Part shown: in pieces, positions 35,611 through 44,364 of the stretch
How the letters are laid out: each line of letters starts with the position of its first letter
Position numbering within the stretch: the stretch's first letter is position 1
Assembly (NCBI GenBank): GCA_944325445.1
Contig: CALVAG010000005.1
Coordinates: 1-64,000, forward strand
Direction: 5' to 3'
From: an uncultured Bacteroidales bacterium
GTDB taxonomy: Bacteria; Bacteroidota; Bacteroidia; Bacteroidales; UBA932
DNA: 64,000 nucleotides
Notes under the pieces: generated by a model
What the model saw: the letters and a program-made list of their open reading frames with translations, nothing else
Told to the model about the DNA's origin: nothing
Database searches by the model: none
Position numbers and translations under genes: made by a program

Positions 35611-35706
35611 TCTGAAATATGGCAGTTTAAAAGTCCGTTTTATCCTAAATATGGCAGTTCAACAATCAATTTTATCCGAAATATGGCAGTTTATTTGAAA
35701 AAATTA
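35611..35706 (+). repeat. Three 32-bp repeats upstream of the AAA/DUF4143 gene
   Basis: The core aaatatggcagtt occurs at 35615, 35647 and 35679, exactly 32 bp apart, each inside a longer similar unit (tcc/tctg before, tttta after). The third unit runs up to the -7 box at 35708, so it covers the -33 region. Operator sites for an autoregulator are the simplest reading. Confidence 0.75.
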
Positions 35707-35707
35707 T

Positions 35708-35715
35708 TACTTTTG
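35708..35715 (+). promoter_or_regulatory. -7 box of the AAA/DUF4143 gene
   Basis: TACTTTTG, 18 nt upstream of ATG 35734. No TTTG stands at the normal -33 distance; repeat unit 3 is there instead. Confidence 0.55.
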
Positions 35716-35733
35716 AGACAAATATAATGGCGT

Positions 35734-37008
35734 ATGTTAGATAAAAGAATCCTGGAACAGGTGCTCTCTGAACAGCAATTGGAACTTTATAATCTCTCTT
35801 CAAAAACACTATGTACCCGTCCTGAGGAGCAGTTGGTTGACTTGGACAGCAATATGGCTCAAGTTGTGATAGGTGTCAGACGATGCGGAAAATCCACATT
35901 ATGCTTCAATGTATTGAAAAATAGCGGAGTATTGTTTGCCTACGCAAACTTCGATGATGAACGATTTGAGGAGATGACATCAAATGACCTAAATTCTGTA
36001 CTGGAAGTATTATATAAAATATATGGCGACTTCATGTTTCTATTCTTGGATGAAATTCAGAATGTCAAAGGTTGGCATCTGTTTGTAAACAGAATCCTCC
36101 GACAAGGAATACGGGTTATTCTGACAGGCTCCAACGCGAAATTACTCAGTGGCGAACTTGCCACCCATTTGACCGGGAGGCATGACAAGATTGAGCTGTT
36201 CCCATTCTCATTTGCTGATTATTGCAAGTATAAGGAGGTAGATATATCGTCTCCAACGACTAAAGCTGAGGCTTTCAGAAGAAGTGCATTTGACGAATAT
36301 CTGCGACAGGGTGGATTCCCTGAGCTGCTGCATAAAAAGAATAAGAAGGGATATGTGAGCAACCTTGTCGATAATATATTAAAACGAGATATCGAACAGC
36401 GCCATAAAATTAAATATGTGCGAGCATTTGAGCAACTGGCCAACCATTTGTTGAATATTTCTCCTGCCATTGTGGTCAAGAAGGAACTGGCAAAGCTTTT
36501 CGGATTTAACTCCCATCATACGGCAGATAATTATATCAACTATCTAAAAGAGGCGTATCTGTTGTCGGGGTTACCTAAATATTCAAATAAGAGCAAACTC
36601 AGAGTGCGAGACGAGAAAGTTTATCCGATAGATGTTGCTCTAATGGATGGAAGAGAAGAGGCAATGGCTGGAGAGAATCTCGGTCATCGATTGGAAAGTA
36701 TTGTGTATATTGAATTGCTAAGAAGAAAGAAACCTTTAGGAAGAGATATCTATTATTTTAGAAATACAGATGGATATGAGGCAGACTTTGTGGTATGTAA
36801 GGGAAATAAAGTTGAAGAGGTGTATCAAGTTTGCTATGATTTAACAAAAGAGAAAACTCGTACAAGGGAAATAAGAGGTTTGCTTACAGCATCAAGAGAG
36901 ACTCATTGTGACAATCTCTACCTTATAACAGATACCGAAAGAGCAAAATTCGAGCAGGAAGGGAAAGTGATAAATATAATACCTGCATACGAGTGGTTAA
37001 TTCAATAA
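35734..37008 (+). CDS. AAA_14/DUF4143 ATP-binding protein
   Basis: 424 residues. Walker A is VIGVRRCGKSTLCFN, Walker B FLFLDEIQN, sensor-like VILTGSNAKLL, then the DUF4143 C-terminal domain (FRNTDGYEADFVV, a PD-(D/E)xK-like strand). Such AAA_14/DUF4143 proteins are often on accessory DNA; their role is not established. The gene is more AT-rich than its neighbours and sits behind 32-bp repeats next to tRNA-Ser, which suggests a mobile origin. It is probably intact. Confidence 0.88.
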   Translation: MLDKRILEQVLSEQQLELYNLSSKTLCTRPEEQLVDLDSNMAQVVIGVRRCGKSTLCFNVLKNSGVLFAYANFDDERFEEMTSNDLNSVLEVLYKIYGDFMFLFLDEIQNVKGWHLFVNRILRQGIRVILTGSNAKLLSGELATHLTGRHDKIELFPFSFADYCKYKEVDISSPTTKAEAFRRSAFDEYLRQGGFPELLHKKNKKGYVSNLVDNILKRDIEQRHKIKYVRAFEQLANHLLNISPAIVVKKELAKLFGFNSHHTADNYINYLKEAYLLSGLPKYSNKSKLRVRDEKVYPIDVALMDGREEAMAGENLGHRLESIVYIELLRRKKPLGRDIYYFRNTDGYEADFVVCKGNKVEEVYQVCYDLTKEKTRTREIRGLLTASRETHCDNLYLITDTERAKFEQEGKVINIIPAYEWLIQ

Positions 37009-37190
37009 AAATCACTCTTGTCATTCGTTTGTATTGCGACAGTCCAATCCGACTGCATCCTTTCGGACATATGCACTTCCCACATCCTACATGGGCCAAC
37101 AAACGCAAATGATATTGCTTTGATTTAGGCTTACAAATCTAAAAAATCTGTAGGCTTTTTATTACACCAAAGCAGACGCACTTTCCGGAA

Positions 37191-37256
37191 CAGCATCCCG
37201 ACAGGTATTTGCATGCCTTTGTTTGCGGGCTTGCTTTACCTGTCGGCCTTATGCTG
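37191..37256. repeat. Long imperfect hairpin (16 paired bases)
   Basis: CAGCAT-C-CCGACAGGTA (37191-37207) pairs with TACCTGTCGG-CCTT-ATGCTG (37237-37256): 10 bp plus 6 bp with a small internal loop, around a 29-nt loop. It lies in the 275-bp gap between the ATPase and nitroreductase genes, with no T-run, so it is not a simple terminator. Confidence 0.65.
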
Positions 37257-37284
37257 AACAATCAACTGTTTAAACGGCAAATCG

Positions 37285-37890
37285 TTACTCCACAAACTTC
37301 ACATAATCCGGTTTGCGCGGTGCGGGAGCAGGATATTCACCCGCGGGATAGCCGAGTATGCAGTTTCCTATGCCCTCATAATCACCTTCAATCCCCCACT
37401 CTTTCAGGAGCGCCTTGCCCTCCTCGCTGTCGAAGACCTCCTTTGCGCGGTGAATCCAGCAGCTGCCCAATCCCAGAGCATGGGCGGCATTCATAAGGTT
37501 GCCCATAACGAGCGCCCCGTCGTAAACATGCGTAGGAACATTCCTGTCTGCCAGTACCACCAGCACTACCGGCGCACCGTAAAACGGATCGTTTTCCGAA
37601 CCCATAACCCCGGCATTAAGGCGTGAGAGGGTATCGCGCACGGCCTTGTCCGTAACCGCCACGATAATCGGAGACTGTCTCCCCATTCCTGTAGGTGCGT
37701 ATGTTCCCGCCTCTACCACCTTTTTAATCAGCTCCATATCAGGAACCTTCTCCTGATACGAGCGTATCGCACGGCGCGTCTTGAGATTTTCGATAGTTTC
37801 ATTCTTTGTCATAACCTGTTCATTTTGCGTATTCGTACATGATGCAAACAACCCTAACATCAGTACCAGCGATAAAAAACAATACTTCAT
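37285..37890 (-). CDS. Nitroreductase-family lipoprotein
   Basis: 201 residues from ATG 37890. It begins with a signal sequence ending in a lipobox (GLFASC). The FMN-binding nitroreductase fold follows: TRRAIRSYQEKVP at the phosphate site, AGTYAPTGMGRQSPIIVAV, and GLGSCWIHRAKEVF. Nitroreductases are usually cytoplasmic, so a lipid-anchored form is unusual. A start at the inner Met (before TKNETIENLKT) would give the cytoplasmic version. It is followed on the same strand by the chimeric AraC/aquaporin frame upstream. Confidence 0.82.
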   Translation of the reverse strand: MKYCFLSLVLMLGLFASCTNTQNEQVMTKNETIENLKTRRAIRSYQEKVPDMELIKKVVEAGTYAPTGMGRQSPIIVAVTDKAVRDTLSRLNAGVMGSENDPFYGAPVVLVVLADRNVPTHVYDGALVMGNLMNAAHALGLGSCWIHRAKEVFDSEEGKALLKEWGIEGDYEGIGNCILGYPAGEYPAPAPRKPDYVKFVE

Positions 37891-37912
37891 AAACCGATAA
37901 TTCTTTATTTTA

Positions 37913-38440
37913 TCAATTCTCCTTTCCCAAGCATTTCCAGACTCCCGCCGCAATGGCGCCGCCAAGCAGAGGAGCAACGATAAAGAGCCAGAGCTGTGAA
38001 AGCGCCGCACCTCCCTCGAAGAGGGCCGGACCGATTGAACGGGCAGGGTTTACAGATGTTCCGGTAATAGGAATACAGACTATATGCACCAGGACAAGGG
38101 TAAGGCCTATCGCCAGGCCTGCCAGATTTCCTGCACCGCGTTTCCCGTCTGTAGAGCCGAGAACCACCAGCACGTCTCCGCGGCCGAGCCTGTACTCAGA
38201 CAGATTCAGACTTACCTTCATTGAACCTTCGAGACAGACAAGCCCCATGTAAAACTCTATCTTGAAGGGATAGGGAGAGGCCATAAAGGGAGCCGTCTCG
38301 CTGTCGGAAGCCAGGTCTATCGCCTTTCCGGAAGAATCCATATTGTCTGCCAGCATGAATTTATTATTGTACAGGCAGGTTCTCTCATCGAAAGGCAGCA
38401 TCATGAGATTCAACGGACGGAATTCGCCGGGGTATTGCAT
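37913..38440 (-). pseudogene. Chimeric frame: AraC-type sensor domain fused to aquaporin C-terminus
   Basis: 175 residues. The first 95 (MQYPGEFRPLNLMMLPFDE through LNLSEYRLGRGDVLVV) look like the N-terminal cupin-type domain of AraC regulators that sit beside efflux operons. The rest (GSTDGKRGAGNLAGLAIG, SVNPARSIGPALFE) is the second half of an AqpZ-type aquaporin with the second NPA box. The join lies near 38150-38175, where both parents could read GDVLVVLG-like sequence. The DNA-binding half of the regulator and half of the channel, including the first NPA, are missing, so neither function can remain. The start at 38440 is the AraC one. Confidence 0.75.
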
Positions 38441-38611
38441 AATTATATCTCTTTTATGCCACAAATATACCTATTAGAATAATTTTTCATAGAAAATTTA
38501 TCCGAAACAGCGCAATATTCATCCTTTTGAACAACTGCTGCGCAAAACGCGACATTAATGTACAGTTGAAATATCTGACTTTTGCAGAAAGAAAATCAAA
38601 AACGCATACAT

Positions 38612-39466
38612 ATGAAAGGATACGGAAAAATATGGATAATCCCGCTGGCAGCCATGCTCTGCGCCTGTTCGAACGGAAACGACACTGCACAACCTGTAAG
38701 AAGCGTATATGTCACGCAACCGGTGAAGATAAGCAATGAGAGAGTGAAAAGCTATCCGGGAATAGTAAAGGCTGCCGAAGAGATAAACCTCGGCTTCAAG
38801 ACAGCCGGACAGATAGAGAAGATTCTTGTAAAAGAGGGAGATTTCGTACATAAGGGGCAGTTGCTTGCAGAATTGGACAGTGCAGACTACCGCCTCGCAG
38901 TGGAGGCATTGCAGATACAGTACGACCATCTGCGCGACGAGGTGGAACGCACCGCGCAGCTTTTCAGCCGGAAAAGCAAGGAGAACATCAACTATGACCT
39001 GTGGGTTCAGTCCGGCTTTGTGAAGGTGACGCCGGGTAATGTCCTGGACTATGACTTTGTGAAGGCCGACATCCTCGGCATCGTGGAAAAGTACGATTTC
39101 CGGAGCTGTGCTTACGACCGGTGGAATTCATCGCAGACCATCATCGACCTGCAGAACGAGGGTCTGGAGTGCACGCCGTTCGGCCAGGGCTACGGATCGA
39201 TGTCCGCCCCGTCGAAGGAGTTCGAGAAGCTGGTGTTGAGCGGCCGGGTTGAGCACTACGGAAACCCTGTGCTCCGTTGGATGCTCGCATCGACGGTCAT
39301 CAAGACCGACCCTGCGGGCAACATCAAGCCGGATAAGGAGAAGTCGGTCCAGAAGATCGACGGCATTGTCGCCGCGATCATGGCCCTGGGCGAGTGGATG
39401 ACGGCGCAGGCCGAGGGGGACAATGACCCCTACAGCAGGAGAGGGATGCTTAACCTGGGAGAATGA
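38612..39466 (+). pseudogene. Chimeric frame: RND adaptor N-terminus fused to phage terminase large-subunit C-terminus
   Basis: 284 residues. Residues 1-120 are a lipoprotein-type membrane fusion protein (lipobox AMLCAC, lipoyl-like YPGIVKAAEEINLGFKTAG and VKEGDFVHKGQLLAEL). From about residue 121 the sequence changes to a terminase nuclease domain (NINYDLWVQSGFVKVTPGN, YDRWNSSQTIIDLQNEG, FGQGYGSMSAPSKEFEKLV). The join is near 38966-38982 (FSRKSKENI). Base composition becomes visibly more GC-rich at the join. The adaptor lost its hairpin and C-terminal domains, and the terminase lost its ATPase half. Confidence 0.8.
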
Positions 39467-39469
39467 GCT

Positions 39470-39736
39470 ATGAGAAGACGCAAGATCACACAGGAACAGA
39501 TACGCAGGAGGGAGCAGATCCTCAGCGGGATCGCAGCCCAGGAACCGCTCCCGAAGGCTGCCCGGAAGATGCTTTCCGTGGACGGGTTCAGGGAGCTCTT
39601 TCTGCAGATCAAGGACCTGTATCCGAACAATATCGAGGCCTACGAAGCCCTGGAGGAGCAGCACATCCGCATCTTCGGCGAGCGGAAGTATTCAGAGTAT
39701 GACTCGTTCCGGGGATCCGTGAAGGGACACGAATAA
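39470..39736 (+). CDS. Small phage protein between terminase and portal
   Basis: 88 residues (MRRRKITQEQIRRREQILSG at the start). It is GC-rich like the terminase fragment and starts 3 bp after its stop codon. It looks like the short helical ORFs found between terminase and portal in tailed phages. I do not recognise a family. The stop codon lies inside the hairpin at 39730-39763. Confidence 0.6.
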   Translation: MRRRKITQEQIRRREQILSGIAAQEPLPKAARKMLSVDGFRELFLQIKDLYPNNIEAYEALEEQHIRIFGERKYSEYDSFRGSVKGHE

Positions 39737-39763
39737 GTTACCTTTGGGCAGGTAGCTTATTCG
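39730..39763. terminator. Bidirectional hairpin holding both convergent stop codons
   Basis: CGAATAAGTTACCT (39730-39743) pairs with AGGTAGCTTATTCG (39750-39763), 14 bp with one G-T pair and a 6-nt loop. The plus-strand stop TAA (39734-39736) and the minus-strand stop (39759-39757) are both inside the stem. Confidence 0.8.
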
Positions 39764-40701
39764 TCCATCTCCTTATCCTCAATTAGTTTCATGAAAGCCT
39801 GCTGCCTAGGGAATTTCTCGGCCATTAGTTCGTCCCATTTGTCGAGAGTGTACTCATAGCTTCTCTTATATTCCGGACAGAGCAGGTCTTCTATTATCTC
39901 ATTGCGATAGTAATCAGCCAATATCCCTGTCTCATCATCAAGATAAGAGCTTACTGATGAAGGGATATTGAGGTCATTGATGCTGTAATTTATGCCATCT
40001 TTTCTAACATCAGTGACTTCTACTTTGATATCATAGTCTCGTTTGAATGACTCCGTATTGAGATTCTTGAGCGTCTGTTCATCACTGTAGTTGACTTCCC
40101 AATATCTCACTACGGGAGAGCTGAAAGGAGTTGTGCTGATACAGTTGCGCCTCTCGCCATAATAACTGTTGATCTTGGCAGAAAAGCGGTAATTGAATTT
40201 GACTTGTTCGATACGACCGTTGACAGGGATTAGTCTGAATCCGAGATTAACTTCTTTCACATCATAGCTGTAGGAATAGTAATCCTTGTCTATTTCTGCA
40301 AATTCGACACGAACGAATCTATCAAGGGAGTTCTTCTCCTTGTAATCTTTCCAATAAGTTATTACAGAGTCTACTTGCTCGTTATACTTCCCGAATTTAT
40401 CGTCCCATTCCTGTCTCCACTGTTCGAAAAGAGGATTGGTTTTCAGGGTATCCGAACTGAATTTATACATCGTATAAATCTTGCTCCAGGTTATGTCGTT
40501 GAATTTGGCTTTTTCAATTTCGTTGAATGACTTAACTCCTTCTGTTATCTGAGTGTAAATTGTCTCAAAGTCGGGCTCTTTCTCGAGGACTTTTGCAAGA
40601 TTCTTTGTCGGCAAGGTCTCAAAAACGCTTGTATTAGGCACAGGTGAACACGCCACTATTGAAACAGTGAGGATGATGGCGGAGATGAATTTATTTTTCA
40701 T
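39757..40701 (-). CDS. Lipoprotein of unknown function, phage-segment cargo
   Basis: 314 residues. The signal peptide ends in a lipobox (TVSIVACS). The rest is hydrophilic with many Y, D, E and K, mostly predicted beta and helix, and matches no family I know. It is AT-rich and on the strand opposite to the flanking terminase and portal pieces. It follows the 98-aa lipoprotein gene by 2 bp, so the two form an operon. Such antisense cargo inside a phage block is typical of moron genes. Superinfection exclusion or surface modification are possible roles. Confidence 0.7.
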   Translation of the reverse strand: MKNKFISAIILTVSIVACSPVPNTSVFETLPTKNLAKVLEKEPDFETIYTQITEGVKSFNEIEKAKFNDITWSKIYTMYKFSSDTLKTNPLFEQWRQEWDDKFGKYNEQVDSVITYWKDYKEKNSLDRFVRVEFAEIDKDYYSYSYDVKEVNLGFRLIPVNGRIEQVKFNYRFSAKINSYYGERRNCISTTPFSSPVVRYWEVNYSDEQTLKNLNTESFKRDYDIKVEVTDVRKDGINYSINDLNIPSSVSSYLDDETGILADYYRNEIIEDLLCPEYKRSYEYTLDKWDELMAEKFPRQQAFMKLIEDKEMDE

Positions 40702-40703
40702 GG

Positions 40704-41000
40704 TTATTTGCGTCTTTTGAATACGTAGTTGATGCTGGCAGTCCTTGTGTTTTCGCGGAGTCCGGTAACATACTCCTTATTTCCGAAATTCGGGTGGACG
40801 GTTTCTTCGATAGTGTAGACATCGACCAGCTCCCAGCCATCGGCACCGAATAGGTTCAGATCTTCATCAGTGACGGAGAAGGTATTTGGATTGAATTTGG
40901 AAGTTGATTCTCCAGATACGGATACGGTCTTATATTCCCAATTAGATGAGCAAGCCGTAATGGCTAATGTAGCCAATAAAATGAGCAGCAGATTTTTCAT
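40704..41000 (-). CDS. Small lipoprotein (DUF4177-like)
   Basis: 98 residues from ATG 41000, signal peptide MKNLLLILLATLAITACSS with lipobox. The mature part, with NWEYKTVSVSG and LNLFGADGWELVDVYT, resembles DUF4177-type small proteins in which GWELV is conserved. First gene of the cargo operon, with TAATTTTG at 41031-41038. An upstream in-frame ATG exists (41051) but would precede the promoter's transcript start. Confidence 0.65.
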   Translation of the reverse strand: MKNLLLILLATLAITACSSNWEYKTVSVSGESTSKFNPNTFSVTDEDLNLFGADGWELVDVYTIEETVHPNFGNKEYVTGLRENTRTASINYVFKRRK

Positions 41001-41030
41001 AAGTGATTGAAATGTTATATATTCAATTTG

Positions 41031-41038
41031 CAAAATTA
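41031..41038 (-). promoter_or_regulatory. -7 box of the cargo lipoprotein operon
   Basis: TAATTTTG on the minus strand, 30 nt before ATG 41000, so the cargo genes have their own promoter. Confidence 0.55.
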
Positions 41039-41141
41039 AGGTTTTTTCCAATCCGTTGTTTTTTTAACGGTAAGAATCTTTCCGTTAAAATCTTCCTTCA
41101 CCGGTTAAGTTTGTGGCTGTAGTTATTAAACCCAAACGACG

Positions 41142-42152
41142 GTGTTATCAATCATCTCAAAAATTCTTGCTTTTGGTCGTGGGGAGAAGCGGACGTCATC
41201 TGAAGAGTTCGAGGCTGCAGTGAATGCAGCGCTTCTCTCCGACACCGTCCATGATGTTGCCACAGGCCGGCCGTACGTAAGTGAGGAGGGTGCATTGAAC
41301 CTCTCCGCGGTGTGGGCCTGCGTGCGCATCCTGTCCGAGACTGTCTGGACCCTTCCGATCCACCTCTACCGACGGACATCCGCCGGGAGGGAGCAGGTGC
41401 GGGAGCATCCCTGCAGCTTTATCCTTTCGCGCCCCAATGCCTACACGTCGCGGTTCGCGCTGCTGCACCACCTGATGGTGAGCTGCACGCTATGGGGCAA
41501 CGGTTATGCGCGGATCTGGCGTGACGAGCGGTTCCGCCCGGTGCGCCTGCAGCTGCTGCATCCGACACAGGTTGAGCCGGTGCTGAGCACGGATGACGAA
41601 CTCTACTACCGCACCGACCGAGGGGAGCTGCTGCCGAGCTACGACATGCTCCCTGCAATAGGTTCCTCGATAGGCTATACCTACTTCGGAAACATAAAGA
41701 TGAACGGTTATGCAGATGCCGGGGGCGGGACTATGGTACCCTACAGCGAAGAGTTCCGGGAGGGGATGGGAACAGCCATGCTGAGCATAAGCATTCCCGT
41801 TTTCCATTGGGGAGAAGGGCGTAAAAAGGTGCGCAAGGCACGCTATGAACTGGAAAACGCACAGCTTGAACTGGAAAAGAACAGGAAACTTCTTTCACTG
41901 GAGGCTGAACAGGCGGCGAATAATCTGGAAGAGAGTGTATTTATGATTGAAACCGCAATCGCCGGAGTAAAACATGCAGACGAAAACCTGCGCGTTACCC
42001 GCAACCGCTACGGTGCGGCAATGGCCACCCTTACCGAACTGCTCGATTCCCAGTCGCAATGGCAGCAGGCAAAAAGCAACCTGATAGAGGCCAAAACCCA
42101 GTACAAAATATATGAGGCGCAATACCTCCGTGCTACTGGAGCGTTAGAGTAA
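41142..42152 (+). pseudogene. Chimeric frame: phage portal N-terminus fused to TolC-type C-terminus
   Basis: 336 residues from a GTG start. Residues 1-168 are the N-terminal half of an HK97-type portal protein (LNLSAVWACVRILSETVWTL, HLMVSCTLWGNGYARIWRDE, LLHPTQVEPV). From about residue 172 it becomes the C-terminal half of a TolC-family outer-membrane protein (GTAMLSISIPVFHWGEGRKK, NRYGAAMATLTELLDSQSQW). The join is near 41645-41662 (YDMLPAIG). GC-rich sequence stops there. The TolC part lost its signal peptide and first repeat, so it cannot be exported normally. Confidence 0.8.
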
Positions 42153-42177
42153 ATAAAGGCCGGCAGTACAAGAGGAA

Positions 42178-43086
42178 TCAATCGTTGAAAGGGTCGAACA
42201 TAGTGGTGGAGAGATATTTCTCGGCCCTGTCCGGGAAGAGCACCACTATATTGCCGGATTTTATGCGCCTTGCGGTACGCACTGCCGCAAGCATGGCCGC
42301 GCCGCTGCTCATTCCGGCGAAGATTCCCTCCTTTGCAATGATTTCCCTCGCCATCGCGATTGCCTCCTCGCTCTCTATCAGCTCCTGGATATCTATTTTG
42401 GAAGGGTCATAGATGCCGGGCACAATAGCCTCCTCCATGTTTTTCAGCCCCTGTATATAGTGGCCTTTTATGGGTTGTGCACACACTACGGTAATGGAGG
42501 GTTTCATTGTCTTGAGAAATTTAGAAAGCCCCATCAGAGTACCGGAAGTGCCCAATGCACATACGAGATAATCTATCCTGCCGGATGTCTGCTGCCATAT
42601 TTCAAGCGCCGTACTCTCATAATGGGCGAGATAGTTCGCAGCATTCGAGAACTGGTCAGGCATAAAGTATTTGTCCGGATTCTCATTGACCAGACGGCGC
42701 GCAAGTCTTATGGCCCCGTCTGTTCCCTCCTCTGCCGGAGTAAGTATCACCTTTCCTCCGTAGGCCCTTATGATTTTCCGTCTCTCTATGGAGACTGCCG
42801 AACTCATGACTATCTCTACCGGATAGCCCTTTACTATACCCACTATCGCAAGCCCTATTCCGGTATTGCCCGATGTCGCCTCTATGATTGTCTTTCCCGG
42901 ACGCAATCTTCCGTCCCTCTCGGCCTCCTCTATCATTTTGATTGCAATCCTGTCCTTTATGCTCCCCGTAGGATTGAACCCTTCGACCTTTGCGAAAATA
43001 TTTACATCGGGGTTCGGCGACAGCCTGTTTATCTTCACCATCGGCGTAGCGCCTATGGTCTGAAGTATATCCTCCTGAATATTCAT
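42178..43086 (-). CDS. cysK: Cysteine synthase (CysK/CysM family)
   Basis: 302 residues, normal length. The PLP lysine lies in NPTGSIKDRIA, the SGNTG loop is TSGNTGIGLA, and the glycine-rich phosphate cradle is GTSGTLMG. It makes cysteine from O-acetylserine and sulfide. Start 43086 (MNIQEDILQTIGATPMVKI) is chosen; the frame runs further upstream into the next gene without similarity. It lies 11 bp from the Sua5-type gene on the same strand, in a four-gene run ending here. Confidence 0.88.
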   Translation of the reverse strand: MNIQEDILQTIGATPMVKINRLSPNPDVNIFAKVEGFNPTGSIKDRIAIKMIEEAERDGRLRPGKTIIEATSGNTGIGLAIVGIVKGYPVEIVMSSAVSIERRKIIRAYGGKVILTPAEEGTDGAIRLARRLVNENPDKYFMPDQFSNAANYLAHYESTALEIWQQTSGRIDYLVCALGTSGTLMGLSKFLKTMKPSITVVCAQPIKGHYIQGLKNMEEAIVPGIYDPSKIDIQELIESEEAIAMAREIIAKEGIFAGMSSGAAMLAAVRTARRIKSGNIVVLFPDRAEKYLSTTMFDPFND

Positions 43087-43097
43087 TTTGCCATTTT

Positions 43098-43712
43098 TTA
43101 AAGATATTCCAATAATCCGGCACCCTGACGGATGATTTCCGGCTCCTTCCCGGTACAGTCCACAACGGTGGAACCCTCCATGCCTCCGATACCGCCATCT
43201 ATCACCATATCCACATGAGCCCCCCACTTCTCCTCTATCAATTCGGGATTGGTAAGGTATTCTGGGTCTTCATTCGGATCGTAAGGGAGCGATGCAGTCA
43301 TGAGAGGGGCATCCAGAGCCCCTGCTATTTCGCGTATAATGGAGTTATCGGGCATGCGTACACCTACCTCCCTGCGGCTTCTGAAGATTTTCGGCAGCCG
43401 CGACGTCCCGTTCAGGATAAAGGTGAACGGTCCGGGGAGATTCCGTTTCATCAGTTTGAAAACGGCGTTCTCTATCTTCGCATAGTGCGTGACGGTGCTT
43501 ATGTCGTAACAGATAATGGAGAGATGCTGTTTTTTGGGATCTATCCCCTTGAGACGGCAAATTCTCTCTATTGCCCTCTCTTTCAGCCCATGGCAGCAAA
43601 TGGCATAGAGAGTGTCGGTAGGGGCGATTATAACGCCGCCGCTCTCGAGCAGAGCCACTATGCGCTCTATCGTTTTAGGGTCATTATCCCTGTCGTATAA
43701 CTTTACAGCCAT
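43098..43712 (-). CDS. L-threonylcarbamoyladenylate synthase (Sua5/YciO/YrdC)
   Basis: 204 residues. GGVIIAPTDTLYAICCHG, RLKGIDPKKQHLSIIC and NLPGPFTFIL are the conserved motifs; STVVDCTG closes the domain. It makes threonylcarbamoyl-AMP for the t6A37 modification of ANN-decoding tRNAs; the partner TsaB starts at the other end of the window. The start at 43712 is chosen by similarity. It lies 7 bp beyond the lspA stop. Confidence 0.88.
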   Translation of the reverse strand: MAVKLYDRDNDPKTIERIVALLESGGVIIAPTDTLYAICCHGLKERAIERICRLKGIDPKKQHLSIICYDISTVTHYAKIENAVFKLMKRNLPGPFTFILNGTSRLPKIFRSRREVGVRMPDNSIIREIAGALDAPLMTASLPYDPNEDPEYLTNPELIEEKWGAHVDMVIDGGIGGMEGSTVVDCTGKEPEIIRQGAGLLEYL

Positions 43713-43719
43713 TTTATTT

Positions 43720-44355
43720 TCAACGATGTTCGAAATACTTGAAAAGATTCCTGCGCTGGAAAAGAAGCAGATATACGGCTCCAACAGAAATACAGGCATC
43801 TGCGAAATTGAATATCGCCCTGAAAAAGATGAAACGCTCCCCGCCTTTGAAAGGCACCCATTCGGGCAGTGTGGTATCGATTATGGGAAAGTAGAACATA
43901 TCCACCACTTTTCCCATCAGCAAAGGAGCATATCCCCCATCTTCGGGCAAAAAGGTCGCGACATCGAACCATGTCGATTCGCTGAAAAGCCTCCCGTAAA
44001 AGAGGCAGTCTATGACATTTCCTATAGCCCCCACCAAAACGAGAGAGACCCCCACGAGCACGCCCGTGGAGACCTCTCTGTCCCTTAAAAGCCTCTTTTT
44101 TATAAAATATATTATAAGTCCTATGAGAACAAGTCTGAAGAGAGTGAGGATTATCTTTCCTATGTCTCCTCCGAACTGCATGCCAAAGGCAAAGCCGCTG
44201 TTTTCGGTAAAACAGATCTGGAACCACTCCTGCCCGAAGACAAAAATACTGTCTCCGATTGCCATATTCAATTTTACCGCAACTTTGATTATCTGGTCGA
44301 TTACAAGCAGACCTGCTATCAAGAGCGTTATGGCAGCTCCTTTGGATAGTTTCAT
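43720..44355 (-). CDS. lspA: Lipoprotein signal peptidase (SPII)
   Basis: 211 residues and four membrane helices. The two catalytic aspartates are in VGAIGNVIDCLFYGRL and FNFADACISVGA; the N-terminal VIDQIIKVAVKLNM is also typical. It has an insert around EDGGYAPLLMGKVVD that is common in Bacteroidota. It cleaves prolipoproteins at the lipobox; many such lipoproteins occur in this window. It lies 9 bp after the DksA-like gene. Confidence 0.96.
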   Translation of the reverse strand: MKLSKGAAITLLIAGLLVIDQIIKVAVKLNMAIGDSIFVFGQEWFQICFTENSGFAFGMQFGGDIGKIILTLFRLVLIGLIIYFIKKRLLRDREVSTGVLVGVSLVLVGAIGNVIDCLFYGRLFSESTWFDVATFLPEDGGYAPLLMGKVVDMFYFPIIDTTLPEWVPFKGGERFIFFRAIFNFADACISVGAVYLLLFQRRNLFKYFEHR

Positions 44356-44364
44356 ATTGCAGGA

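Noticed and set aside
35363..35706. Tandem repeats as a CRISPR array
   Set aside because: The 98-bp units are directly adjacent without unique spacers, and the 32-bp units share only a core; no cas genes are present.
38612..42152. A functional prophage
   Set aside because: Only the end of the terminase, one small ORF, two cargo genes and the start of the portal are present; no capsid, tail, lysis or integration genes.
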